This document shows, in pieces, positions 44,642 through 53,336 of a stretch of DNA of 64,000 nucleotides. The stretch is from NCBI RefSeq assembly GCF_010093065.1, contig NZ_CP048113.1:2356001-2420000 (forward strand), written 5' to 3'. A model generated the notes under the pieces. It searched no databases, was not told the DNA's origin, and saw nothing but the letters and a program-made list of their open reading frames with translations. Each line of letters begins with the position of its first letter. The stretch's first letter is position 1. The stretch is from Chitinophaga agri. GTDB taxonomy: Bacteria; Bacteroidota; Bacteroidia; Chitinophagales; Chitinophagaceae. A program made the position numbers and the translations under genes.

Positions 44642-45403
44642 CTACCAGAAAAGGGACGAACGATAAAACGCGCGTGGTGTTTTTCCGGTAAACGCCCGGA
44701 AGTCTTTGATGAAATGGGACTGATCGAAATACCCGGCATTATACGCCACTTCCGTTAATGTGGTGTCATCTGCTTTTGTGATGACGGATCTTAATCTGAC
44801 GATAGAGGAGAACTGTTTCGGAGAAGCACCAGTGATCTTCCTGAATCTTTTTTCAAAAGCATCCTGGCTGATGTGCAATCCGTCCAGTAACTCCTTTATT
44901 CTGAGATGGCCATCATGTGCAGTGATCCGCTGTATAGCTGTCTGTACCAGCATGTCAGGCTGTGACTGCCGCCATAATCTGAGCAGGAACTGTTGCATCA
45001 GATCAACCTGTGTGGCACGATCGGCGGCTTCCATTAACTGCTCACGGATATCTGCTAAAGCCTGGCGGCCAATGAAATGATCCAGCGATACAGAGGCACC
45101 GAACAGTTCATGCATAGGCATCCTGAAAAAGGCGGCGGCGCCGGCAGAACGGAATACTACCAGCAGATTAGCGGTGTTGCCAGCATAGTACAAAGAGCGG
45201 GCAGTCTTCCGGAGACCTCCCAATACAGCAGGAGCCAATACACCATCATCACTGGCGTTCACAGCTCCTTTCAGACGAAAGGCCATTACCAGCGAAGTGT
45301 CGGGTAATACGTCATTCCTTACCTCATATTCGCTCTCTATGATCAAGAAAGAGCGGATAAAGGGGCGTAGGGTAATGACTGGTATATATTCCCGGATCTG
45401 CAT
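44642..45403 (-). CDS. AraC-family transcriptional regulator
   Basis: A 253-residue regulator. An N-terminal sensing region (about 1-135; begins MQIREYIPVITLRPFIRSFLIIE, as in many short Bacteroidota AraC proteins) is followed by the two-HTH AraC domain (about 150-250; FEKRFRKITGASPKQFSSIVRLR, NAGYFDQSHFIKDFRAFTGKTPRAF). Convergent with the GH78 gene; the target is unknown. Confidence 0.9.
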   Translation of the reverse strand: MQIREYIPVITLRPFIRSFLIIESEYEVRNDVLPDTSLVMAFRLKGAVNASDDGVLAPAVLGGLRKTARSLYYAGNTANLLVVFRSAGAAAFFRMPMHELFGASVSLDHFIGRQALADIREQLMEAADRATQVDLMQQFLLRLWRQSQPDMLVQTAIQRITAHDGHLRIKELLDGLHISQDAFEKRFRKITGASPKQFSSIVRLRSVITKADDTTLTEVAYNAGYFDQSHFIKDFRAFTGKTPRAFYRSSLFW

Positions 45404-45679
45404 AGGATACTAATTAATGCTTTTTTCTTTACATCGGGTGATCAACGACCTATTCCGTCCCTCCCGCCACAATCATAACACTATGAACAGACAGGGCGAA
45501 CAAACCAGTTAATCTATTGACTTCCAACTTACTAATCTATTGAGTATCACGGTAACAGTAAAATCTGTACTTCACATACTTTGACGCATTCATGACGGAA
45601 CGACACTACGGAAAGAGACGAATCAATGAAGGGAATATTTTATCCGGACATAATTATTTACTTTACCCGGGGGAATCAC

Positions 45680-45687
45680 TATTTTTG
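45680..45687 (+). promoter_or_regulatory. -7 box of the PP2C-kinase-Thg1 cassette
   Basis: TATTTTTG, matching TAnnTTTG, with TTTA at 45657-45660 at 19-bp spacing. If real it would give a nearly leaderless transcript from the ATG at 45697. Confidence 0.4.
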
Positions 45688-45696
45688 CGGCGCTTT

Positions 45697-46419
45697 ATGA
45701 AGATATATACAACACTGCAAAGAGGACGATATCATCCGATCAATTGTGAGGATTATCTTTTCTACGACAACATTAACCCACATACGTTTGTTGCCGCAGT
45801 GATGGATGGCAGTACAATGGGTAGAGACAGCCATCTCATTTCAACACTGACCGGCAAATTGTTAAGAAAGATCGTAAAAGCGAAAAGCTATGCGGACTTG
45901 CGTTCGCTTGTCAATGTATCTGCGGAAGAACACCTGGCCGATATTGCCCGTCAGTTGTTCCAGGAACTGAATATCATCAGGAATCAGGTACAACTGGAAC
46001 GGTATGAACTGATGACCACCCTTATTCTGCTGGTATATGACCAGAAGATAGACAAGGCAGTACTCCTAATTGTCGGCGATGGCGCTATCTGTATTAACGG
46101 CAATATCAGCATCTTCGATCAGGACAATAAGCCGGATTATATCGGTTATCACCTGGCCGAACATTTCGACAGCTGGTATCAGCGTCAGTATCGTCTCACA
46201 TTCCAGCATATCAGGGATATTAGTATCTCCACTGATGGTGTAGCATCCTTTACCCCGATTAAACCGGTTGTGGCGGAGTTAGATCCCATCCGGTTCCTGC
46301 TCGTAGATCAGGAAAAGTCAGAGACGGATGAAATGCTGAATATGAAATGTAAAGCGCTGGAACACCAATTCAATATGCGGGCCACTGATGATGTAGCGAT
46401 CGTCCGGTTTATCCGCTAA
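45697..46419 (+). CDS. PP2C-type Ser/Thr protein phosphatase
   Basis: A 240-residue metal-dependent phosphatase. Motifs VAAVMDGSTMGRD (Asp-Gly of motif II), LLIVGDGAICI, SISTDGVASF and TDDVAIVRF mark the PP2C core. It starts with MKIYTTLQRGRYHPINCEDYLFY, where NCEDYLFYD is the first metal-Asp motif; an in-frame ATG at 45592 would add 35 residues with no homology that I can see. The gene is 50 bp before a P-loop kinase gene that overlaps a Thg1-like gene, so it probably belongs to the same module. Its phosphoprotein substrate is unknown. Confidence 0.85.
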   Translation: MKIYTTLQRGRYHPINCEDYLFYDNINPHTFVAAVMDGSTMGRDSHLISTLTGKLLRKIVKAKSYADLRSLVNVSAEEHLADIARQLFQELNIIRNQVQLERYELMTTLILLVYDQKIDKAVLLIVGDGAICINGNISIFDQDNKPDYIGYHLAEHFDSWYQRQYRLTFQHIRDISISTDGVASFTPIKPVVAELDPIRFLLVDQEKSETDEMLNMKCKALEHQFNMRATDDVAIVRFIR

Positions 46420-46469
46420 GAGCGGCGGCAGGAAGCTTTTACGTACATTAATACCCCAATACCTATATC

Positions 46470-46916
46470 ATGGAAGCAATTATTTTCTGTGGGATACAGG
46501 CTACCGGAAAAACCGGGTTCTACGTTGCCCACTTTCTTCAAACGCATGTCAGAATATCGCTTGATCTACTGAAAAGCAGGTACCGGGAAGACCTGTTCCT
46601 GGAAGCATGTGTCAAAGGTTCTCAACCGTTTGTAGTTGACAATACCAACCCATCCAAAGCCGAAAGGGAAAAGTATATTTCGCTTGCTAAACAGCATAAA
46701 TTCAGGGTAAAAGGCTATTATTTCCGATCTAGTCTCACCGACGCACTGGAGCGGAACAATCAGCGCGCGGGTAAAGCCCTCATACCAAAGATCGGGGTGC
46801 TGAACACATACAAAAAACTGGAAATACCCGTGATGGAAGAAGGATTCGATGAGTTACACTACGTCGAATTAGAAGAAAATGGTTTCACAATAAAAACATG
46901 GGATCATGAAATTTGA
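46470..46916 (+). CDS. P-loop polynucleotide kinase-like (AAA_33) protein
   Basis: A 148-residue kinase-like ATPase. Walker A is GIQATGKT (8-15), followed by a base-binding or lid region (RISLDLLKSRYRED, FVVDNTNPSKAERE) that fits the polynucleotide-kinase/zeta-like AAA_33 group. Its small size and the NTNP-type motif resemble the 5'-OH kinase domain of RNA-repair proteins. Its last 11 bp overlap the Thg1-like gene. Kinase target (RNA end, nucleotide) is inferred from the neighbours. Confidence 0.8.
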   Translation: MEAIIFCGIQATGKTGFYVAHFLQTHVRISLDLLKSRYREDLFLEACVKGSQPFVVDNTNPSKAEREKYISLAKQHKFRVKGYYFRSSLTDALERNNQRAGKALIPKIGVLNTYKKLEIPVMEEGFDELHYVELEENGFTIKTWDHEI

Positions 46917-47673
46917 TGAACTGGACAGTAAGATGCGTATCTACGAGACCGCGCATGACAGCTGTGTGCTGCCGGGCATGTACATGGTAGCCCGTATTGA
47001 TGGCAGAGGTTTTACCAAACTGACGAAAGAGGTGCATCCTTTTGACGCGCCTTTTGATATACGCTTCCGCGACTATATGGTTGAAACGGTAAAACACCTC
47101 ATGAACAGCGGATTCAACGTCGTATATGGCTATACACAAAGTGATGAGATCTCGCTTTTATTTCACCTGCAGGAAGGCGCCTTCGGACGTAAACACCGGA
47201 AGTATACTTCTATTCTTGCAGGAGAGGCCAGTGCCAAGTTCTCACTGCAACTGGGTAGTATGGCAGCCTTTGACTGCCGCCTCTGCGAACTGCCTAATCA
47301 GCAGCTGGTCGTGGATTATTTCAGGTGGCGGAATGAAGATGCACACAGAAATTCGTTGAATGCACATTGTTACTGGCAATTGCGTAAGGATAATCATACA
47401 CGCCAGACTGCCACACAGACTATCGAAAAAATGAGTACAGCAGATAAGAATGAACTGCTGTTCCGCTACCATATCAACTTCAATGACCTGCCCTCCTGGC
47501 AGAAAAGAGGTATTGGTATATATTGGGCGGACGTGGAAAAGGAAGGTGTTAATCCGAAGACAGGGGAACAGGTAGTTGTGAAAAGAAGGGGCCTGTATGT
47601 GAATGAGGAACTACCGATACGCGATGAATATAATGCCTTCGTACAGCAACTGATCCATAGAAGCGAACAGTAA
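46906..47673 (+). CDS. Thg1-like 3'-5' RNA polymerase (tRNA-His guanylyltransferase family)
   Basis: A 255-residue enzyme that adds nucleotides in the 3' to 5' direction to RNA 5' ends. The metal Asp residues are in MVARIDGRGFTK (D32) and YTQSDEISLLF (D80, E81), equal to D29, D76 and E77 of human Thg1. RNEDAHRNSLNAHCYWQLR corresponds to the HINNLYN region. Most bacteria encode G-1 in tRNA-His genes and do not need Thg1, so bacterial Thg1-like proteins are linked to repair of 5'-truncated tRNAs. The preceding kinase overlaps it by 11 bp, fitting an RNA 5'-end repair pair. Confidence 0.92.
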   Translation: MKFDELDSKMRIYETAHDSCVLPGMYMVARIDGRGFTKLTKEVHPFDAPFDIRFRDYMVETVKHLMNSGFNVVYGYTQSDEISLLFHLQEGAFGRKHRKYTSILAGEASAKFSLQLGSMAAFDCRLCELPNQQLVVDYFRWRNEDAHRNSLNAHCYWQLRKDNHTRQTATQTIEKMSTADKNELLFRYHINFNDLPSWQKRGIGIYWADVEKEGVNPKTGEQVVVKRRGLYVNEELPIRDEYNAFVQQLIHRSEQ

Positions 47674-47724
47674 TGTAACAGCGCATGCTCCGCCATGAAG
47701 ACATGCGCTGTTATCCTTTCGCTA

Positions 47725-48624
47725 CTACTTACCTGTAGCTTCACTTCTCTTTTCCCACTGACTTTTTCTGTATGCGGTCATCTCATCTTTAGTGATATAG
47801 GCATCACCATTCGCATCGATCGCACTGAATTTCTCTTTCAGATTAAAGCGGCCACTCTCCTGTTTATCGGCTTCTGCTTTACTGATCTTACCATCTTTAT
47901 CTGTGTCCAGCTTTTGAAAAGGACCTTCATGTTTCACGCCGGGACGCGGCCCATGACCATTTTTCTTACCGAACGCCATCAGCTCTTCTTTAGTGAGATA
48001 GCTATCGTTATTGGTATCGATGGCGGTGAATTTCTCTTTCAGGTTAAAGCGGCCCTTGTCCATTTTATCCGCTTCTGCCTTACTGATCTTACCGTCTCCG
48101 TCGGTATCTGATTTTTTGAAGAAGTCACCACGTTGACCACCGGGATGATGACCACGTCCATTCTTCCTGCCATACGCCATCAGTTCTTCTTTAGTGAGAT
48201 AAGCATCTTTGTCAGCATCTATGAGCGCAAACTTATCTTTCAACTGAAAGCGGCCGGTATCCTGTTTAGCAGCTTCTGTTTTGCTGATCTTACCGTCTTT
48301 ATCTGTATCCAGTTGCTGGAACCAGGCGGTATGCTGACGATGCTGGCTGTGACCATTCTTTTTCCGGTAAGCTTTCAGTTCTTCTTTATCTATGAAAGAA
48401 TCGCTGTTGGTATCGATCTCACCGAATTTTTCTTTTAACTTCCCTTTCTCCATTTTGTCAGCTTCTGCTTTACTGATCTTACCATCTCCGTCTGTATCTA
48501 ATTTCTGAAACAGGCCTTCATGCTTTGGTTTGTGTTGTCTGTCAGCCGGCCGTTCCTGCGCATAGGTTTTTACGGTTGTAAAGGCAGTTACCAGTATTGC
48601 AGCGGCAAAAAATCTTCTAATCAT
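47725..48624 (-). CDS. Exported eight-EF-hand calcium-binding protein
   Basis: A 299-residue protein. The signal peptide (ending VKTYAQ) is followed by four pairs of EF-hands, with loops such as DTDGDGKISKAE and DTNNDSYLTKEE. All eight 12-residue loops keep acidic positions 1, 3, 5 and 12. Pairs repeat about every 60-65 residues and are separated by linkers rich in His, Lys and Gly, which makes the DNA locally repetitive. It is predicted periplasmic. Its role is unknown; it could buffer calcium or carry metal-dependent binding. Confidence 0.9.
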   Translation of the reverse strand: MIRRFFAAAILVTAFTTVKTYAQERPADRQHKPKHEGLFQKLDTDGDGKISKAEADKMEKGKLKEKFGEIDTNSDSFIDKEELKAYRKKNGHSQHRQHTAWFQQLDTDKDGKISKTEAAKQDTGRFQLKDKFALIDADKDAYLTKEELMAYGRKNGRGHHPGGQRGDFFKKSDTDGDGKISKAEADKMDKGRFNLKEKFTAIDTNNDSYLTKEELMAFGKKNGHGPRPGVKHEGPFQKLDTDKDGKISKAEADKQESGRFNLKEKFSAIDANGDAYITKDEMTAYRKSQWEKRSEATGK

Positions 48625-48946
48625 GACTGTGGGTTTTGGATTTAAAATTTTGTTAAATACTCACATGTAGCGTACATGCTCATTCTCCATATCAGCTATA
48701 CCTTGTTCGCTATAGTGTTATTCTTTTGAGCCGTTATTACTTCCTAAGTTTAATCTGGAAGAGCAGGCACATCTGATCATGACTGACACATATTGAGACA
48801 AGCCAGACCACGTAAATCCAATACAGTAAATAGTCTCAGCAGATCAAGAGAACACTTTTCACCATAAAATGCTTAACAGTATTTAACAGTGGTTAGAAGT
48901 AGTTAACAGAAAAAAACGGAGAATTCCTATTTCCGCATTCCTAATT
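48625..48946. other. 322-bp intergenic region with 10-bp-phased repeats
   Basis: No gene seen. TTAACAG (or TTAGAAG) starts at 48873, 48883, 48893 and 48903, exactly 10 bp apart. A heptamer array follows (48922-48949: AATTCCT, ATTTCCG, CATTCCT, AATTTTA) and ends at the antiporter stop codon. Confidence 0.5.
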
Positions 48947-50551
48947 TTACTCATATTGCCGTGTAACTTTCTCTTCTGCAAGGTCCAGCAGGGAGAAATG
49001 CTTGCGGATGAGTTCTTCATTAAATTCTTCCTTGTGATTCAGTTTCTTTAGCATCTCCCTTTGCCCGCCGATCAGTTCATTGAATACCGTTCTGTAACGC
49101 ATGATAGCATTGCGCCTGTTACCATCAGTTGCATGCGTTGCTGCGTAACTCTCCAGAAAGGTATAATCATTTTCCAGGGTAGCACGTAGTTGCCGCAGGA
49201 GCTCATTTTCCTCCACATCTATTTTATATTCATTATCGAGCAGTTGTAATGCCGTATAGGAGAGTTTCTTGCGGATCAGTACTTCCTGTTCAACATCGGA
49301 CATCTTATAGTCGGTTTCTTTCAGTTGCAACTTCCTGATCACCCAGGGAAGCGTTAACCCCTGCAACACCAATGTTACCAGTATTACAACGAAGGTGATG
49401 AACAGTATCATGTTACGCTGGGGAAATGGCTGTCCGCCTGCCATTATCGGTATAGACAGGGCTGCGGCCAATGACACCACGCCACGCATGCCCGTCCAGC
49501 CGAAGGCGAATGGCATTTTCCATCCGGGGCTGCTGTCGGCAGTCTTAATAAATCTGCTGATGAAAATCGTGAAAACAGATGCGCCCAGTGCACAGAGCAC
49601 ACGCGTAATGATCACTACAACCGAAATGACCACACCGTACCAGATGGCCTGCATCAGTGAACTTTCTTCCAGCTGATTGACAATGACGGGGAGCTCCAGT
49701 CCGATCAGCATAAATACGATCCCGTTGAGTACAAAGCCAACGGTTGCCCACACATTAATACCCTGTAAACGGCTCAGGTGACTGAGAATGGACTGTTGCC
49801 TGCTGGACATGAAAAGTCCGCCACTCACCACGGCCAGCACACCCGAGAAATGTAATTCTTCCGCAACAATATACATGACATAAGGCGCCACAAACGTCAG
49901 TACAGTATCAATACTGGCCGTTGTAGGCATCCAGCGGTGAATAGCATAGAATACCAGTGCGACAGCCAGTCCCGTGGCGATCCCCATGATGATGACCACA
50001 AAAAAACTGACGGCGGCCTCCTGAAAAGTAAAGGAGCCAGTCAGTACTGCGACGAGCGCAAACCGGTACACGATCAGGCTGGATGCGTCATTCATCAGAC
50101 TTTCCCCTTCTATGATGGTGACCAGTCTTTTGGGCACATCGAGCGTTTTCATCACTGTCGTAGCTGATACTGCATCCGGTGGAGAGATAATCCCCCCCAG
50201 CAGGAATCCTAACGCAAGGGTAAAACCGGGGATCAGGCTGTGAGACACAACAGCGATCACGGTGGATGTCAGCAGAATAATGATGAAAGCAAAAGAGCCG
50301 ATCACCCGCCGCCATTTCCAGAAGTCTTTCCAGGAAGTATTCCAGGCCGCATCATATAACAGGGGTGGCAGGAATAACAGGAAGATCATCTCGGGATCTA
50401 TAGAGGTGTCCGGCAGGCCGGGAATCAGACTCAATGCCAGTCCACCCAGTACCAGCACGATAGGATAAGAGATCTTTAAACGCTGGGCAAGCATTACCAG
50501 CAGGAGGATGACCAGTAATAAGCCGATGTACAAAACGAATGTAGAATGCAT
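48947..50551 (-). CDS. Na+/H+ antiporter, CPA1 family
   Basis: A 534-residue membrane exchanger with about 12 helices in residues 5-400, and a C-terminal cytoplasmic helical domain of about 125 residues. GGIISPPDAVSATTVMKTL and EGESLMNDASSLIVYRFAL are the family ion-binding helices (the ND motif at MNDA). The role is pH and sodium homeostasis. The stop codon lies in a 7-bp repeat array and the start is next to another. Exact ion is not decided. Confidence 0.9.
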   Translation of the reverse strand: MHSTFVLYIGLLLVILLLVMLAQRLKISYPIVLVLGGLALSLIPGLPDTSIDPEMIFLLFLPPLLYDAAWNTSWKDFWKWRRVIGSFAFIIILLTSTVIAVVSHSLIPGFTLALGFLLGGIISPPDAVSATTVMKTLDVPKRLVTIIEGESLMNDASSLIVYRFALVAVLTGSFTFQEAAVSFFVVIIMGIATGLAVALVFYAIHRWMPTTASIDTVLTFVAPYVMYIVAEELHFSGVLAVVSGGLFMSSRQQSILSHLSRLQGINVWATVGFVLNGIVFMLIGLELPVIVNQLEESSLMQAIWYGVVISVVVIITRVLCALGASVFTIFISRFIKTADSSPGWKMPFAFGWTGMRGVVSLAAALSIPIMAGGQPFPQRNMILFITFVVILVTLVLQGLTLPWVIRKLQLKETDYKMSDVEQEVLIRKKLSYTALQLLDNEYKIDVEENELLRQLRATLENDYTFLESYAATHATDGNRRNAIMRYRTVFNELIGGQREMLKKLNHKEEFNEELIRKHFSLLDLAEEKVTRQYE

Positions 50552-50561
50552 GAGACTAAAT

Positions 50562-50749
50562 TACGAATTAGGAACCAGGAACAAAGAACAGGAATTGGTT
50601 AGCCTTTCGTATTTTGTATTTTGAAGATGGACAGCTCGCCGGTTATTCAACCTTTACAGACAGGTATTAGCCTTTTGCTACCGGCGTTCAGACAACCGGC
50701 AGTTGCAGCAGCATAATTCCTCATTCTTAATTCCTAATTCCTGATTACA
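50562..50749. repeat. Inverted pair of degenerate 7-bp repeat arrays (locus B)
   Basis: Left, inverted (about 50562-50603): GAATTAGGAACCAGGAAC- and CAGGAATTGG-containing units. Right (50715-50749): AATTCCT, CATTCTT, AATTCCT, AATTCCT, GATTACA in exact phase. They bracket about 110 bp between divergent genes. Confidence 0.6.
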
Positions 50750-50769
50750 TTTGACTAACAGACGATTAT

Positions 50770-53292
50770 ATGGAACATCAAGATATTACTATAAGAACCT
50801 CTCTCCGTACCGGCGACCTGGGTTATGTCGCCTACATGCACGGAAGGATCTATAACCAGGAGCTGGGTTATGGCTTTAATTTCGAGCGCTATGTGCTGGA
50901 AGGATTACTGGAGTTTTCACGCCAGTATGATCCACAGAACGACCGGGTATGGATCTGTGAGTATAAGGACCGGATTGTTGGCTTTTTAATGGCCCTTAGC
51001 CGGAGTAAAACTGTGCAGCTAAGGTATTTTATCATAGAGCCCGATTTTCGTGGATATGGGCTCGGAAAACAGCTGATGGACAGGTTCATGGCATTCATGG
51101 ACGAACAACAGTTTGACCACGCCTATCTCTGGACAACCCATCAGCAGGATACGGCGGTATCACTCTACCTGCGCCACGGCTTTGTACTGACCGAAGAGAA
51201 GGACAGTAACGCGTTCGATACGCCGCTAACGGAGAAAAGGTATGACCTGTTCAGGACCCCTAATCCGTTGCTGCAACCCTTTGACACGCCTTACGGACTT
51301 CCTCCCTTTGATAGTATTGTACCTGCCCGTTACCTGCCAGCGTTTGAAGCTGCCATGGAGGAACACCGTAAGAACATCGCACAGATCACCAGTCTGCAAA
51401 CACCTCCCTCCTTTGCAGATACCATGGAAGCGTTTGAAAAGAGTGGTAAACTACTCCGCACGGTCAGTGCTGTATTTGGCAACCTGACATCTGCCAATAC
51501 CTCTCCCGAACTGGAGAACATCTCCCGTCAGCTGGCCCCGATGCTGGCTAAACACGGAGACGACATCTATCTCGATGCAACCCTTTTCAGCAGGATCAGG
51601 GCATTATATGAAAGACAGGATGCACTGGAACTAACCGGTGAACAGGCCAGACTGCTCGAAAAAACATACAAGGACTTTGTACGCAGTGGCGCTAACCTGT
51701 CGGCAGACGAACAATCCAGGCTCCGCGAGATCAACAAACAACTGTCACTGCTGACCGTACGTTTTGGGCAGCACCTGCTTGCTGAGACCAATCATTATGA
51801 AATGATGATCACTGATGAGAAGGACCTGGCAGGATTACCCGCGTCACTCATTGAAGCAGCCGCCCTCTCCGCTAAAAGCGCGGGAAAGGAACATGGCTGG
51901 CGCTTTACCCTGCACAACGCCAGTGTAATGCCATTCCTCCAGTATGCTGATCAGCGGCACCTGCGCCAGGAAATATATGAGGCATACATCAACCGCTGTA
52001 ACCACAATGATGACAGGGATAACAAAGCGATCGTTACCCAGCTGGCCGCGTTAAGAGCAGAGAAAGCACAATTACTGGGATACGCCTCTCACGCAGACTA
52101 TATCCTGGAAGAGAATATGGCCAAAACACCGGCCAAAGCAAATGAGCTGTTACAGCAACTATGGACAACCGCCTTACCCGTGGCCAAACAGGAAGCCGCA
52201 GAAATGCAGGCCGTTATGGACAGGGAAGGCAAAGGTGAGCAACTGGAAGCCTGGGACTGGGCATACTACGCAGATAAAGTCCGTAAAGAAAAATACAGCT
52301 ATGACGCGGAAGCATTACGCCCTTATTTCAAACTGGAAAATGTACGTGATGGCTTATTCTTCACCGCACAGCAACTGTATGGCCTGCGCTTTAACCTGCT
52401 GAAGGATGTACCAGTCTATCACGAAGAAGTATCTGCTTATGAAGTACAGGGGAAAGATGGTAAACTGGTAGGATTGCTTTACCTGGACTTCCATCCGCGC
52501 AGCTCCAAACGTGGCGGCGCCTGGATGACATCTTACAGGAAACAGTCCATCGGGAAAGATGGCCGTGTTGCGCCGATCATCTCCATCGTGTGTAACTTCT
52601 CCAGACCAACGCCTACGCAGCCGGCACTACTGACTCCGGATGAAGCGGAAACTTTCTTCCACGAAGCCGGACATGCCCTGCATGGTTTATTGTCAGATGT
52701 GACCTACGAGACACTGTCAGGTACTTCCGTGCCGCGCGATTTCGTAGAACTGCCTTCACAGGTCATGGAACACTGGGCGTTTGAACCAGAAGTGCTGGCA
52801 CAATACGCTAAACATTATGAAACGGGAGAACTGATACCAGATGCGTTGGTAGAAAAAATGAAAGCAGCCTCCAAATTCAACCAGGGGTTTGCCACAGTAG
52901 AATATCTCGCTGCCTCCCTGCTGGATATGGCTTACCATACGTTACCGGCAGGCAATAACATCATGCCACTGGTGTTCGAAAAAGAACAGATGGACAAGAT
53001 CGGGCTGATCCCACAGATCGCACCAAGATACCGCAGTACCTACTTCCAGCATATTTTCGCAGGCGGCTATTCTGCCGGATATTACAGCTACATATGGTCT
53101 GAAGTACTGGACAGCGATGCATTTGCCGCATTTAAGGAAGCAGGTAACATCTTCGATACCGCTACCGCTGATTCATTCAGAAAGCATATATTGGAAAAAG
53201 GGGGTACGGAAGAACCGATGCAATTGTACACCGCTTTCCGTAAAAGAGAGCCGGATGTAAAATATCTCCTGCAACACAGGGGATTAGAATAA
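50770..53292 (+). CDS. GNAT acetyltransferase fused to M3 metallopeptidase (dipeptidyl carboxypeptidase-like)
   Basis: An 840-residue fusion. Residues 1-155 are a GNAT domain (IIEPDFRGYGLGKQLMDRFM, LYLRHGFVLTEE). Residues about 160-840 are an M3 peptidase of the Dcp/oligopeptidase A type, beginning NPLLQPFDTPYGLPPFD. The zinc motif is HEAGH (631-635) with the third ligand Glu660 in DFVELPSQ, 24 residues after His635, normal for M3. No signal peptide, so the enzyme is cytoplasmic. The frame is uninterrupted across the junction. The fusion may couple acetylation with peptide cleavage; function is inference. Confidence 0.9.
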   Translation: MEHQDITIRTSLRTGDLGYVAYMHGRIYNQELGYGFNFERYVLEGLLEFSRQYDPQNDRVWICEYKDRIVGFLMALSRSKTVQLRYFIIEPDFRGYGLGKQLMDRFMAFMDEQQFDHAYLWTTHQQDTAVSLYLRHGFVLTEEKDSNAFDTPLTEKRYDLFRTPNPLLQPFDTPYGLPPFDSIVPARYLPAFEAAMEEHRKNIAQITSLQTPPSFADTMEAFEKSGKLLRTVSAVFGNLTSANTSPELENISRQLAPMLAKHGDDIYLDATLFSRIRALYERQDALELTGEQARLLEKTYKDFVRSGANLSADEQSRLREINKQLSLLTVRFGQHLLAETNHYEMMITDEKDLAGLPASLIEAAALSAKSAGKEHGWRFTLHNASVMPFLQYADQRHLRQEIYEAYINRCNHNDDRDNKAIVTQLAALRAEKAQLLGYASHADYILEENMAKTPAKANELLQQLWTTALPVAKQEAAEMQAVMDREGKGEQLEAWDWAYYADKVRKEKYSYDAEALRPYFKLENVRDGLFFTAQQLYGLRFNLLKDVPVYHEEVSAYEVQGKDGKLVGLLYLDFHPRSSKRGGAWMTSYRKQSIGKDGRVAPIISIVCNFSRPTPTQPALLTPDEAETFFHEAGHALHGLLSDVTYETLSGTSVPRDFVELPSQVMEHWAFEPEVLAQYAKHYETGELIPDALVEKMKAASKFNQGFATVEYLAASLLDMAYHTLPAGNNIMPLVFEKEQMDKIGLIPQIAPRYRSTYFQHIFAGGYSAGYYSYIWSEVLDSDAFAAFKEAGNIFDTATADSFRKHILEKGGTEEPMQLYTAFRKREPDVKYLLQHRGLE

Positions 53293-53300
53293 TACCTCAT

Positions 53301-53336
53301 GGTGGCCGGTAAGACCTGCGGGAATTGCCGGCTACC
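53301..53336. terminator. Weak hairpin between convergent genes
   Basis: GGTGGCCGG/CCGGCTACC, a 9-bp stem with one G-T pair and an 18-base loop. It overlaps the stop of the minus gene; no clear T-run. Confidence 0.35.
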
